A DNA stretch of 64,000 nt from positions 62,001 to 126,000 of the forward strand of contig NZ_BMUY01000018.1 in assembly GCF_014650435.1 (NCBI RefSeq). The letters are read 5' to 3'. The notes beneath the pieces were generated by a model. It saw only the letters and a list, made by a program, of their open reading frames with translations. It was not told the origin of the DNA and searched no databases. Position 1 is the first letter of the stretch. Every line of letters begins with the position of its first letter. A program made the translations under genes and the position numbers. The DNA comes from Streptomyces tendae. GTDB taxonomy: Bacteria > Actinomycetota > Actinomycetes > Streptomycetales > Streptomycetaceae. Positions 16,389 through 25,010 of the stretch are shown here, one piece after another.

Positions 16389-16787
16389 GTGATCGTCCGT
16401 TCGTTCAAGGAGTTCGAAGGCACCGACCGGCACGTGAAGAGCGCGTCCGGCACCTGGGAAAGCACCCGGATCGTCCTCGCCAAGGAGAAGGTCGGCTTCT
16501 CCGTCCACGAGACGATCCTGTACGCGGGTACGGAGACGTCGATGTGGTACGCCAACCACATCGAGGCCGTCGTCTGCACCAAGGGCGACGCCGAGTTGAC
16601 CGACCGCGAGACGGGGAAGACGTACCACATCACGCCGGGCACGATGTATCTCCTCGACGGCCACGAGCGGCACACGCTCAAGGTCAAGGAGGACTTCCAC
16701 TGCATCTGTGTCTTCAACCCGCCCGTCACCGGACGGGAGGATCACGACGAGAACGGCGTCTACCCGCTGCTCACCGAGGAGGTGTGA
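16389..16787 (+). CDS. ectC: L-ectoine synthase
   Basis: A 132-residue cupin-fold enzyme that cyclises N-gamma-acetyl-diaminobutyrate to ectoine. It begins [16 protein letters not shown]. It has the EctC blocks [22 protein letters not shown] (metal-site Glu/His region) and [15 protein letters not shown] 16389 is preceded by CTAGGAGGCA about 10 bases upstream. It ends 6 bp before ectD. Confidence 0.96.
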
Positions 16788-16793
16788 GTCACC

Positions 16794-17693
16794 GTGACCA
16801 CCACGACCACGAACGTCACTGATCTCTATCCCACCCGCGGCGCCACCGAGGTGGCCACCCCTCGGCAGGACCCGGTCGTCTGGGGCTCCCCGGACACGCC
16901 CGGCCCGGTCCCGGCGGGTGACCTCCAGTCCCTGGAGCGCGACGGCTTCCTCGCCATCGATCAGCTGATCGGGCCGGACGAGGTCGGCGAGTACCAGCGC
17001 GAGCTGGAGCGCCTCACCACCGACCCGGTCATCCGTGCGGACGAGCGCTCGATCGTCGAGCCGCAGTCCCAGGAGATCCGGTCGGTCTTCGAGGTGCACA
17101 AGATCAGTGAGGTCTTCGCCAAGCTGGTGCGCGACGAGCGCGTGGTCGGGCGGGCGCGGCAGATCCTCGGCTCGGACGTCTACGTCCACCAGTCCAGGAT
17201 CAACGTCAAGCCGGGTTTCGGGGCCAGCGGCTTCTACTGGCACTCGGACTTCGAGACCTGGCACGCCGAGGACGGCCTGCCCAACATGCGCACGATCTCG
17301 GTCTCGATCGCGCTCACCGAGAACTACGACACCAACGGCGGTCTGATGATCATGCCGGGGTCGCACAAGACGTTCCTCGGGTGCGCGGGGGCCACGCCGA
17401 AGGACAACTACAAGAAGTCCCTGCAGATGCAGGACGCGGGGACGCCGTCCGACGAGGCGCTGACCAAGATGGCCTCCGAGTACGGCATCAAGCTGTTCAC
17501 CGGCAAGGCCGGCTCGGCGACCTGGTTCGACTGCAACTGCATGCACGGGTCGGGCGACAACATCACGCCGTTCCCGCGCAGCAACGTGTTCATCGTGTTC
17601 AACAGCGTGGAGAACACGGCCGTGGAGCCGTTCGCGGCGCCGATCCGGCGGCCGGACTTCATCGGTGCGCGGGACTTCACCCCGGTGAAGTGA
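16794..17693 (+). CDS. ectD: Ectoine hydroxylase
   Basis: A 299-residue Fe(II)/2-oxoglutarate dioxygenase that makes 5-hydroxyectoine. The iron ligands are visible: HxD in FYWHSDFETWH, and the distal histidine in CNCMHGSGDN. The PhyH-type core includes VHQSRINVKPGF and GGLMIMPGSHK. It is the last gene of the operon and is followed by a strong hairpin at 17708. Its presence shows the strain can make both ectoine and hydroxyectoine. Confidence 0.96.
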   Translation: MTTTTTNVTDLYPTRGATEVATPRQDPVVWGSPDTPGPVPAGDLQSLERDGFLAIDQLIGPDEVGEYQRELERLTTDPVIRADERSIVEPQSQEIRSVFEVHKISEVFAKLVRDERVVGRARQILGSDVYVHQSRINVKPGFGASGFYWHSDFETWHAEDGLPNMRTISVSIALTENYDTNGGLMIMPGSHKTFLGCAGATPKDNYKKSLQMQDAGTPSDEALTKMASEYGIKLFTGKAGSATWFDCNCMHGSGDNITPFPRSNVFIVFNSVENTAVEPFAAPIRRPDFIGARDFTPVK

Positions 17694-17707
17694 CCCGCGT
17701 CTGAGAC

Positions 17708-17751
17708 TCGGGCAGGGGCGTCTTCGTGTGGGACGGGAGGCCCCTGCCCGA
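17708..17751. terminator. Strong hairpin after ectD
   Basis: A perfect 12-bp stem (TCGGGCAGGGGC with GCCCCTGCCCGA, 20-nt loop) is followed by TATTCTCTT. It sits between ectD and the convergent class V aminotransferase, so it can serve both. Confidence 0.8.
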
Positions 17752-17776
17752 TATTCTCTTGCCGGCCCTGCCGCGG

Positions 17777-18871
17777 TCAGCCCGCCAGCACGTCGAGCAG
17801 CCGGTCCACGTCGGCCGCGGTGTTGTACACGTGGAAGGCGGCCCGCAGATTGCCCGCCCGGTCCGAGACCTGGACGCCCGCCTCGCCCAGCTCGCCCTGC
17901 CGGTGTCCGAGTCCCGGCACGGACACGATCGCGGAGCCCGGAGCGGCCACCGGCTCGTGGCCCAGCGAGCGCACCCCGGCGCGGAACCGGTCGGCGAGCC
18001 CGGTGTCGTGGGCGTGCACCGCCTCGACGCCCAGTTCCTCGATCAGGGCCAGGGAGTGCCGGGCGCCGGTGTAGGAGAACAGGGCGGGGCTCTCGTCGAA
18101 CCGCCGGGCGGAGTGCGCGAGTTCCTCGACGGGGCCGTAGCAGCTGTCCCAGGGGTGCTCACCGGACGCCCACCCGGCGAACAGCGGTGTCAGCCCGGCC
18201 GCCGCCCCGAGGTCCTCCGGTACGACGAGGAAGGCGACGCCGCGCGGGCACAGCACCCACTTGTAGGCGACGGCGGCCACGAAGTCGAAGTCGCCGGCGG
18301 CCAGTGGCAGCCACCCGTTCGACTGCGAGGCGTCGATCAGCGTCCGCGCCCCGTGCGCCCGGGCGGCGTCCCGCAGCGCGGCGAGCTCGGCGAGCCGCCC
18401 GTCGGCGGACTGCACGGAACTGACCGCGACGAGCGCGGTGTCAGGACCCACCGACTCGGCCAGCCGTTCCAGCGGCACGCTGCGCACCTTCAGGTCGCCG
18501 CGCGTGTACAGCGGGTTCACCAGGGAGCTGAAGTCGGCCTCAGCGGTGAGGACTTCGGCGCCCGGGGGCAGCGACGCGGCGACGAGCCCGCTGAACGTGG
18601 CGACGGACGCGCCGGTCGCGACCCTGGTGGCGGGCACCCCCACGAGGCGGGCATACGCGGCCCGGGACGCCTCGACGTCGGCGAACATGTCGAGCGGCTG
18701 CCCTTCGGCGGCGGCGGCCGCCGCGTCGTGCATGGCCACGAGGGTCCGGGCGGGCAGCAGGCCGGTGCTGGCGGTGTTCAGGTACGTGGTCTTCGGGGCG
18801 AACTCGGTACGGACGAGATTCTCGAAGCTCTCCATGGCACCACTGTGCGGCCCCGTGACCTCCTCGTCCAT
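17777..18871 (-). CDS. Class V aminotransferase (cysteine desulfurase-like fold)
   Basis: A 364-residue PLP enzyme. TYLNTASTGLLP opens the domain. The aspartate is in TLIDASQSNGWLP and the PLP lysine in VAAVAYKWVLCPRGVAFL near residue 218. No catalytic cysteine loop of the SufS/NifS type is evident. It converges on ectD, sharing the 17708 hairpin. An internal ATG at 18835 (MESFENLV) is an equally good start. Substrate unknown; no evidence ties it to ectoine beyond position. Confidence 0.82.
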   Translation of the reverse strand: MDEEVTGPHSGAMESFENLVRTEFAPKTTYLNTASTGLLPARTLVAMHDAAAAAAEGQPLDMFADVEASRAAYARLVGVPATRVATGASVATFSGLVAASLPPGAEVLTAEADFSSLVNPLYTRGDLKVRSVPLERLAESVGPDTALVAVSSVQSADGRLAELAALRDAARAHGARTLIDASQSNGWLPLAAGDFDFVAAVAYKWVLCPRGVAFLVVPEDLGAAAGLTPLFAGWASGEHPWDSCYGPVEELAHSARRFDESPALFSYTGARHSLALIEELGVEAVHAHDTGLADRFRAGVRSLGHEPVAAPGSAIVSVPGLGHRQGELGEAGVQVSDRAGNLRAAFHVYNTAADVDRLLDVLAG

Positions 18872-18930
18872 TGCGTATTTCTACCCGGTACCCCCAAGGG
18901 ACGCTTATGCGTCCGTCCCCACCTGCCGCT

Positions 18931-19644
18931 TCAGTTTCCGGGGACCGCGCATCCGTCCGGACCGCAGACCTGTGCGTCCCCGTCCTCCACCAGCTTCAGC
19001 GGTGTGCGCTCGCCCCATGCCTGGGTCAGCGCCCGGGTGAAGACCTCGGCGGGCTGGGCGCCCGAGACGCCGTAGGCGCGGTCGAGCACGAAGAACGGCA
19101 CTCCGGTGGCCCCGAGCTGGGCGGCCTCCCGCTCGTCGGCGCGCACCGCGTCGGCGTAGGCGTCCGGGTCGGCGAGCACCGCCCGGACCTCCTCGGCGTC
19201 GAGCCCGGCACCGACGGCCAGCTCCACGAGCCGCGCGTCGTCGTTGAACACGGAGCGCTCGTCGGCGAAGTTGCCCCGGTAGAACGCGTCCAGCAGGGCT
19301 TCGTGCCGCCCCCGCTCCTTGGCCAGGTGCAGCAGGCGGTGCATGTCGAAGGTGCTGCCGTGGTCGCGGTCCCGGGTGCGGTAGTCCAGGCCCTCGGCGG
19401 CGGCCTGCGCGCCGAGGTTGTCCTCACCGGCCTGCGCCTGCGCCTGGCTCATGCCGTACTTGGCGGTGAGCATCGTCAGCACCGGCTGCACGTCGTCCTT
19501 GGCCCGCCCGGGGTCCAGCTCGAAGGAACGGTGGACCACCTCGACCCCGTCCCGGTGCGGGAAGGCCGCGAGCGCCTTCTCGAAGCGGGCCTTGCCCACG
19601 TAGCACCAGGGGCAGGCGATGTCGCTCCAGATCTCGACGCGCAT
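18931..19644 (-). CDS. DsbA-family (FrnE-like) thiol oxidoreductase
   Basis: A 237-residue thioredoxin-fold protein without a signal peptide. The active site CPWCYVGK is at residues 11-18 and the cis-proline in ATGVPFFVLD. These features are typical of cytoplasmic FrnE/2-hydroxychromene isomerase-like DsbA proteins. The C-terminal CGPDGC adds two further cysteines, seen in many actinobacterial members. Redox target unknown. It stands alone on its strand. Confidence 0.88.
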   Translation of the reverse strand: MRVEIWSDIACPWCYVGKARFEKALAAFPHRDGVEVVHRSFELDPGRAKDDVQPVLTMLTAKYGMSQAQAQAGEDNLGAQAAAEGLDYRTRDRDHGSTFDMHRLLHLAKERGRHEALLDAFYRGNFADERSVFNDDARLVELAVGAGLDAEEVRAVLADPDAYADAVRADEREAAQLGATGVPFFVLDRAYGVSGAQPAEVFTRALTQAWGERTPLKLVEDGDAQVCGPDGCAVPGN

Positions 19645-19736
19645 GTCTCGGCTCTTCTCCAGGTCGTACGGCGGCGGAGGCCCTCCCCGCCTCGTACGTG
19701 AACGTTCAAGCAGCGGGTCTCATTCCCGCCCGGCGC

Positions 19737-20345
19737 TCAGCTGCCGTCCCGCAGGTCCGCCGGCCAGGCCGGCCGGAACTCCAGGTGGTCGTACGTCACC
19801 GTGCAGCCCTCCCCCGTCGGCGCCTGCGCCAGGAATCCGACGAGGGCCGCGCCGGTCTCCCGCTCGTCACCCAGCGTGAAGAGCCGTACGAAGGTCCAGC
19901 GCTTCCCGTCGAGCGAGGCGTGGAAGGCGAAGGCCCGTCCGCTCCGGCTGACCCGGAACCAGACGGAGTCCCCCTCCACGGTGAAGGAGTTGCAGTCGTC
20001 GGAGTGCCCCCGGGTGACGACCGTGCAGACGGTGGGCGCGTCGGGCGAGTACTCCAGACAGAGCTTGGCCCACGCCTGCTCCCCCACGTGCACGTAGAGC
20101 ACCCCGGCGTCGAAGGCGCCCCGGAACCCGACACAGACGCGGGCGATCAGCTGAAAGTCCCCGTCGGGCGCGCCCAGCAACCGCGGCGCGTCGGACACGG
20201 ACTCCAGCGACTCCCCGGTAGGCGGCACGAACCGATCCTGCCGGTCCCCGGCGACCCCGGTGAGCACACCGTCGGCGTAGGACCAGTGCCCGTCGGGCCC
20301 GTAGGGACGGAGGGGGAACGGCAGTTCGGGAAGTTCAAGAGTCAT
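19737..20345 (-). CDS. DUF1349 domain protein (concanavalin-like fold)
   Basis: A 202-residue cytoplasmic protein filled by a DUF1349-type beta-sandwich: DFQLIARVCVGFRGAFDAG, LYVHVGEQAWAKLCLEY and FAFHASLDGKRWTFVRLF are the recognisable strands. The family resembles carbohydrate-binding lectin folds but its biochemical role is undefined. The ATG at 20345 begins MTLELPELPFPL. A 130-bp gap with a dispersed repeat separates it from the upstream aldehyde dehydrogenase on the same strand. Confidence 0.8.
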   Translation of the reverse strand: MTLELPELPFPLRPYGPDGHWSYADGVLTGVAGDRQDRFVPPTGESLESVSDAPRLLGAPDGDFQLIARVCVGFRGAFDAGVLYVHVGEQAWAKLCLEYSPDAPTVCTVVTRGHSDDCNSFTVEGDSVWFRVSRSGRAFAFHASLDGKRWTFVRLFTLGDERETGAALVGFLAQAPTGEGCTVTYDHLEFRPAWPADLRDGS

Positions 20346-20378
20346 GCACTGATCATCGCAGGCGGAGAGTAGTCGCCT

Positions 20379-20470
20379 AAGGGGCGCGGGGCTGTGTCGA
20401 TTTGCGGCTCCGCCGCGCGGGCGCGACAAGCCACGACGGCGCGTCAGACCGCACACAACCCCGCGCCCTA
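20379..20470. repeat. Streptomyces-type dispersed inverted repeat
   Basis: A 16-nt arm at 20382-20397 pairs with 20453-20468 with one mismatch, enclosing a segment containing GCGACAAGCCACGACGG. The same core (AGGGGCGCGGGG with GCGACAAGCCACG) recurs at 30665-30696. It lies just downstream of the aldehyde dehydrogenase and may act as its terminator. Confidence 0.7.
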
Positions 20471-20475
20471 CGGCG

Positions 20476-22005
20476 CTACCGCTCGAGAACCCCGTTGAAC
20501 CGCCGAGGCAGCCCCAGCGGATTGTCGTCCCGCAACTCCACCGGCAGCAACGCCTCCGGCACCCCCTGATAAGCCACCGGCCGCAGCCACCGCTCGATGG
20601 CCGTACCCCCCACCGACGTGGACGTCGAAGTGGTCGCCGGGTAGGGCCCCCCGTGCTGCTGAGCCGCCGCCACGGCAACACCCGTGGGCCAGCCGTTGAC
20701 CAGCACCCGCCCCGCCAACGGCGTCACCTCCGCGAGGAGAGCCGCCCCGGCACCCTCTCCCGCCACTTCCTCGGCAGAGAACTGCACCGTCGCCGTCAGG
20801 TTCCCCGGCAGACGCGAAAGCACCCCCCGCACCTCCCCCTCGTCCTCGTAGCGGGCCACCACGGTGACCGGCCCGAAGCACTCCTCCAGGAGCAGGTCGT
20901 GCTCGCCCTCCGCCGCCAGCCGCGCCGCCGGCACCGTGAGGAACCCGGCGCTGACGGTGTGCTCGCCGCCCGAGCCCGGCGTCACCGGGGAGTCGACGTC
21001 GGGCAGCGCGGCGCGCTCGGCGACGCCCGCGACGAAGTTGTCCCGCATGCGGTGGTCGAGGAGCACCCCGGCGTCGGTGGCGCTGACCTTGTCGGTGAGC
21101 GACTTGACCAGGCCGTCACCGGCGTCGCCCGCCGGCACGAGCACCAGGCCCGGCTTGACGCAGAACTGGCCGACGCCCAGCGTCATCGAACCGGCCAGAC
21201 CCGCGCCGATCGCCTCCGCCCGCTCCACGGCCGCCGCCTCCGTGACGACGACCGGGTTCAGCGAGCCCAGCTCGCCGTGGAACGGGATCGGCACCGGCCG
21301 CGCCGCCGCCGCGTCGAACAGCGCGCGGCCGCCGCGGACGGAGCCGGTGAAGCCCGCAGCCGCGACCAGCGGGTGCTTGATCAGCTCGACGCCGGCCTCG
21401 AAGCCGTGCACCAGCCCGAGGACCCCGTCCGGGATGTCGTGGCGGGCCGCGGCCCGGCGCAGCACCTTGGCGACCAGCTCGGACAGGGCCGGGTGGTCGG
21501 GGTGCGCCTTGACGACGACCGGGCAGCCGGCCGCGAGCGCGCTCGCGGTGTCGCCGCCGGGGACGGAGAAGGCGAAGGGGAAGTTGGAGGCCGAGTAGAC
21601 GGCGACGACACCGAGCGGCACCTTGTAGCGGCGCAGGTCGGGGATGGGCGGGGTGGCGGTGTCGTCGGGGTGGTTGACGACCACGCCGAGGTACTCGCCC
21701 TCGTCGACGATGTCGGCGAAGGCCCGCAGCTGGTAGCAGGTGCGGGCGAGCTCGCCGGTGAGCCGGACCGGGCCGAGCGCGGTCTCCGCGTCGGCCACCT
21801 CGACGAGGGTGCTCTCGGCCGCCTTCAGCTCGTCGGCGGCGCTGCGCAGGAAGGCCGCGCGCACGGTGCGGTCGGCGAGGGCCTCCCGGGCGGCGTGCGC
21901 GGCACGGACGGCGCCGTCCACTTCCTGGGCCGTGGCTTCCACCGCGACCTGTTCACGCTGCTTCCCGGTACGGGGGTCGACACTCCAGACTGGTGCTGCT
22001 GCCAC
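20476..22005 (-). CDS. Aldehyde dehydrogenase, alpha-ketoglutaric semialdehyde type
   Basis: A 509-residue NAD(P)-dependent aldehyde dehydrogenase of the long branch. Motifs: YSASNFPFAFSVPGGDTASA, PVVVKAHPDHPALSE, the catalytic glutamate in PFHGELGSLNPVV and the catalytic cysteine in GVGQFCVKPGLVLV. This branch oxidises 2,5-dioxovalerate to 2-oxoglutarate, the last step of oxidative pentose and uronate routes; the exact substrate here is inferred. Start GTG 22005 is chosen because GGAGGG lies 7 bases ahead; GTG 22020 would include that signal. It is divergent from an IclR regulator, with a palindrome between them. Confidence 0.85.
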   Translation of the reverse strand: MAAAPVWSVDPRTGKQREQVAVEATAQEVDGAVRAAHAAREALADRTVRAAFLRSAADELKAAESTLVEVADAETALGPVRLTGELARTCYQLRAFADIVDEGEYLGVVVNHPDDTATPPIPDLRRYKVPLGVVAVYSASNFPFAFSVPGGDTASALAAGCPVVVKAHPDHPALSELVAKVLRRAAARHDIPDGVLGLVHGFEAGVELIKHPLVAAAGFTGSVRGGRALFDAAAARPVPIPFHGELGSLNPVVVTEAAAVERAEAIGAGLAGSMTLGVGQFCVKPGLVLVPAGDAGDGLVKSLTDKVSATDAGVLLDHRMRDNFVAGVAERAALPDVDSPVTPGSGGEHTVSAGFLTVPAARLAAEGEHDLLLEECFGPVTVVARYEDEGEVRGVLSRLPGNLTATVQFSAEEVAGEGAGAALLAEVTPLAGRVLVNGWPTGVAVAAAQQHGGPYPATTSTSTSVGGTAIERWLRPVAYQGVPEALLPVELRDDNPLGLPRRFNGVLER

Positions 22006-22037
22006 CGCGGGTCCCTCCACGTGCTCTACCCAGATGT

Positions 22038-22055
22038 CGTTCGATATACTGAACG
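22038..22055. promoter_or_regulatory. Candidate IclR-family operator
   Basis: CGTTC, 8 nt, GAACG form a symmetrical site with an AT-rich centre in the 121-bp divergent gap between the aldehyde dehydrogenase and the iclR gene. A second, weaker match starts near 22078. Size and position fit an IclR-type autoregulated operator. Confidence 0.5.
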
Positions 22056-22126
22056 CTGTCTCTACTGATGAATATGCTGTTCGAGACTATATCTTCAGCT
22101 TCTCGTCGAACGAAGGGGTCAGGGCG

Positions 22127-22900
22127 ATGTCGGCTGTCGAGACGGGGGGCGGAGCGCAGGTCAAGTCCGCGGTGCGGACGGTTGAGCTGCTCGAGTACTT
22201 CGCCGGACGCCCCGGAATGCACTCCCTCGCGTCGGTCCAGGAGGCCGTCGGCTACCCCAAGTCCAGTCTGTACATGCTGCTGCGCACACTGGTGGAGCTG
22301 GGCTGGGTGGAGACGGACGCCACGGGCACGCGGTACGGCATCGGAGTGCGCGCGCTGCTGGTCGGCACCTCGTACATCGACGGCGACGAGGTGGTCGCGG
22401 CGGCGCGGCCGACGCTGGACCGGCTCTCCGACGACACGACGGAGACCATCCACCTCGCCCGCCTGGACGGCACCAACGTGGTCTACCTGGCCACCCGCCA
22501 GTCCCAGCACTACCTGCGGCCGTTCACCCGGGTCGGCCGCAGGCTGCCCGCGCACTCGACCTCGCTGGGCAAGGCGCTGCTGAGCACGTACAGCGACGAG
22601 CAGGTCCGCAAGCTGCTCCCGGAGACGCTGCCGGCGCTGACCGAGCACACCATCACCGACCGGGAGAAGCTCATCGAGGAGCTGCACCTGGTGCGGGAGC
22701 AGGGCTTCGCCGTGGACCGCGAGGAGAACACGCTGGGACTGCGCTGCTTCGGCGTGGCCGTCCCCTACCGCACCCCCGCGCGGGACGCGATCAGCTGCTC
22801 GGTGCCGGTGGCGCGGCTGACTCCCGCGCACGAGCAGATGGTGAAGGACGCGTTGTTCGACGCGCGGGACCGGCTGACACTGGCCACGCGTAGGCTCTGA
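22127..22900 (+). CDS. IclR family transcriptional regulator
   Basis: A 257-residue regulator. The N-terminal winged helix-turn-helix spans about residues 10-70 (LEYFAGRPGMHSLASVQEAV, YPKSSLYMLLRTLVELGWVE). The IclR effector domain follows, with LPAHSTSLGKALLS and DREENTLGLRCFGVAVP. IclR proteins usually respond to small carboxylates. Divergence from the semialdehyde dehydrogenase suggests it controls that gene, with a sugar-acid-derived effector (inference). ATG 22127 follows AAGGGGTCAGGG. An upstream in-frame extension overlaps the dehydrogenase promoter and is unlikely. Confidence 0.9.
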   Translation: MSAVETGGGAQVKSAVRTVELLEYFAGRPGMHSLASVQEAVGYPKSSLYMLLRTLVELGWVETDATGTRYGIGVRALLVGTSYIDGDEVVAAARPTLDRLSDDTTETIHLARLDGTNVVYLATRQSQHYLRPFTRVGRRLPAHSTSLGKALLSTYSDEQVRKLLPETLPALTEHTITDREKLIEELHLVREQGFAVDREENTLGLRCFGVAVPYRTPARDAISCSVPVARLTPAHEQMVKDALFDARDRLTLATRRL

Positions 22901-22903
22901 TCC

Positions 22904-23374
22904 ATGCACATCGCACTGCGCGAGGTTCACGACAGCGATCTGCCCGTCTTCTTCCGGCAGATGAACGATCCGGAGGCCCTGCGGATGGCGGCCTTCACGG
23001 CGAGGGACCCGGCCGACTGGGAGGCGTTCGCGGTCCACTGGGCGAAGATCCGGGCCTCCCGCGACGTCGTGCGGACCATCCTCGGCGACGGTGACGTCCT
23101 CGGCAGCACGGCGGTGTACGGGGAGCCGGGCGAACGCGAGGTCACGTACTGGGTGGACCGGGCGTACTGGGGGCAGGGCGTGGCGACGGCCGCCCTGCGG
23201 GCGCTGCTCGCCGAGGTCCCGGACCGCCCGCTGTACGCGCGCGCGGCGGCCGACAACACGGGATCGCGGCGCGTGCTGGAGAAGTGCGGCTTCGTGACCA
23301 GCGCGCGGGCGCGGGGGTTCGCGGCGGCCCGCGGCGAGGAGATCGACGAGGTCGTCCTGCACCTCGCACCGTGA
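22904..23374 (+). CDS. GNAT family N-acetyltransferase
   Basis: A 156-residue RimJ/RimL-like acetyltransferase. The acetyl-CoA binding segment is YWVDRAYWGQGVATAALRAL at residues 78-97. DNTGSRRVLEKCGF near residue 120 is the family-typical C-terminal motif. Substrate unknown. It starts 3 bp after the iclR stop, so it may be co-transcribed. Confidence 0.88.
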   Translation: MHIALREVHDSDLPVFFRQMNDPEALRMAAFTARDPADWEAFAVHWAKIRASRDVVRTILGDGDVLGSTAVYGEPGEREVTYWVDRAYWGQGVATAALRALLAEVPDRPLYARAAADNTGSRRVLEKCGFVTSARARGFAAARGEEIDEVVLHLAP

Positions 23375-23472
23375 GGTCGTCGCCGATGAACGGTCGATGA
23401 GAAAGATGAGAAAACGGGGCACACGGGAACGATCGCCACCCGCCCGTTCGTCCTGCCAGCGGGATGAACGGG

Positions 23473-24927
23473 ATGAACAAGACGATCAGGCGGGCCTCGG
23501 TCTTCACGCTGCTCCTGGTGTTCGCTCTGCTGGTCAGGGCGACCTGGGTGCAGTTCTACGAGGGACAGGCGCTCGCGGACAGCAAGGACAACCGGCGGGG
23601 CGCGATAGAGACCTATGCGGAGCCGCTCGGGAACATCATCGTGGGCGGCCGGTCGGTCACCGGCTCGGCTCCGACGGAAGGCGGCGACCTCGCGTACAAA
23701 CGCACGTACGAGAACGGGAAGCTGTACGCGGCGGTGACGGGCTACGCCTCGCAGGCGTACGCGCCGACCCAGCTGGAGGGCATCTACCAGGACGTGCTCA
23801 ACGGCACCGATCCGCGGCTGAAGACCGTGATGGACACGGTCACCGGCACCCGCGCCGAGCCGGGCAACGTGGTCACGACGATCGACCCGGACGTGCAGCA
23901 GGCCGGGTTCGACGCGCTGGGCGACACCAAGGGCGCCGCGGTGGCGATCGACCCGAAGACGGGCAGGATCCTCTCGGTCGTGTCGACCCCGTCGTACGAC
24001 CCGACGTCGCTCACCGACGCCAACACCGCGGGTGAGGCATGGGAGAAGCTCACCGCCGACCCGGACAAGCCGCTGACCAACCGCGCGCTGCGCCAGCCGC
24101 TGCCGCCGGGCTCGACGTTCAAGCTGGTCGTGGCGGCCGCCGCGCTGGAGAACGGGCTGTACGGCTCGGTGGACGAGAAGACCGACAGCCCCGACCCGTA
24201 CACGCTGCCGGACACCGCGACGGACCTGACCAACGAGAACCCGAACGCGCCCTGCGAGAACGCCACGATCCGCACCGCGCTGCAGTACTCGTGCAACAAC
24301 GTCTTCGCGAAGATGGCCGTCGGCCTCGGCCAGGACGAGTTGCGCGCCATGGCCGAGAAGTTCGGCTTCAACGACGAGACGCAGGACGTGCCGGTCCGCG
24401 CCTACACCAGCGTCTACCCGAAGGACATGAACCGGTCCTCGACGGCGCTGACGGGCATCGGCCAGTTCGACGTGACGGCGACCCCGCTGCAGATGGCGAT
24501 GGTCTCCGCGGCCCTCGCCAACGGCGGCGAGCTGGTCTCCCCGCACATGGTGTCGCAGGTCACCGACAGTGGCGGCGACGTCCTGGAGGACCACACCGAC
24601 GCCGACTCGAAGCGGATCGTCAGCTCCTCCACCGCCGAGCAGCTGCAGTCGGCCATGCAGACCGTCGTCAAGGACGGTACGGGTTCGAACGCACAGATCG
24701 CCGGCGCGACGGTGGGCGGCAAGACGGGCACGGCCCAGCACGGCGAGAACAACAGCAAGACGCCGTACGCCTGGTTCACCTCGTACGCGAAGTCCGACTC
24801 GTCGGACAAGGAGGTCGCGGTGGCGGTCATCATCGAGCAGTCCGACGCGGCCCGCAGCGAGGTCAGCGGCAACGGCCTGGCGGCCCCGGTGGCCAAGGCG
24901 ATGATGGAGGCGGCGCTCAAGGGCTGA
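23473..24927 (+). CDS. Class B penicillin-binding protein (peptidoglycan transpeptidase)
   Basis: A 484-residue protein with an N-terminal membrane anchor (TIRRASVFTLLLVFALLVRAT), a dimerisation region, and a transpeptidase domain. Catalytic motifs: SxxK in PPGSTFKLV, SxN in QYSCNNVF and KTG in GGKTGTAQH. It acts outside the membrane, cross-linking cell wall stem peptides, and resembles PbpA-type proteins of actinobacteria. I chose the second ATG (MNKTIRRAS); ATG 23464 adds three residues. A GGAAC at 23426 with TCGTC 17 nt later looks ECF-like but is weak. A strong hairpin follows the gene. Confidence 0.93.
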   Translation: MNKTIRRASVFTLLLVFALLVRATWVQFYEGQALADSKDNRRGAIETYAEPLGNIIVGGRSVTGSAPTEGGDLAYKRTYENGKLYAAVTGYASQAYAPTQLEGIYQDVLNGTDPRLKTVMDTVTGTRAEPGNVVTTIDPDVQQAGFDALGDTKGAAVAIDPKTGRILSVVSTPSYDPTSLTDANTAGEAWEKLTADPDKPLTNRALRQPLPPGSTFKLVVAAAALENGLYGSVDEKTDSPDPYTLPDTATDLTNENPNAPCENATIRTALQYSCNNVFAKMAVGLGQDELRAMAEKFGFNDETQDVPVRAYTSVYPKDMNRSSTALTGIGQFDVTATPLQMAMVSAALANGGELVSPHMVSQVTDSGGDVLEDHTDADSKRIVSSSTAEQLQSAMQTVVKDGTGSNAQIAGATVGGKTGTAQHGENNSKTPYAWFTSYAKSDSSDKEVAVAVIIEQSDAARSEVSGNGLAAPVAKAMMEAALKG

Positions 24928-24944
24928 CTTCTTGGGGGCCGTCA

Positions 24945-24983
24945 GGGTGCGGTCTGCCGTACGGTGTCCGGCAGACCGCACCC
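24945..24983 (+). terminator. Strong hairpin after the penicillin-binding protein gene
   Basis: A perfect 15-bp stem (24945-24959 with 24969-24983, 9-nt loop) lies between the transpeptidase stop and the sigma factor start, indicating separate transcription units. Confidence 0.85.
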
Positions 24984-25010
24984 GGGAAGCCGCTGCGAGG
25001 AGAGTCCGCC

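Noticed and set aside
22904..22930. EctR-like or other dedicated regulator inside the ectoine cluster
   Set aside because: No MarR-type gene adjoins ectABCD; the IclR gene at 22127 is divergent from an aldehyde dehydrogenase and 4 kb away, so a link to ectoine is not supported.
23426..23452. ECF-type promoter (GGAAC with TCGTC) before the penicillin-binding protein
   Set aside because: Spacing to a GTT is 16 nt rather than 18, the -10 is a poor match and the predicted start would nearly abut the codon. Too weak to annotate as a feature.
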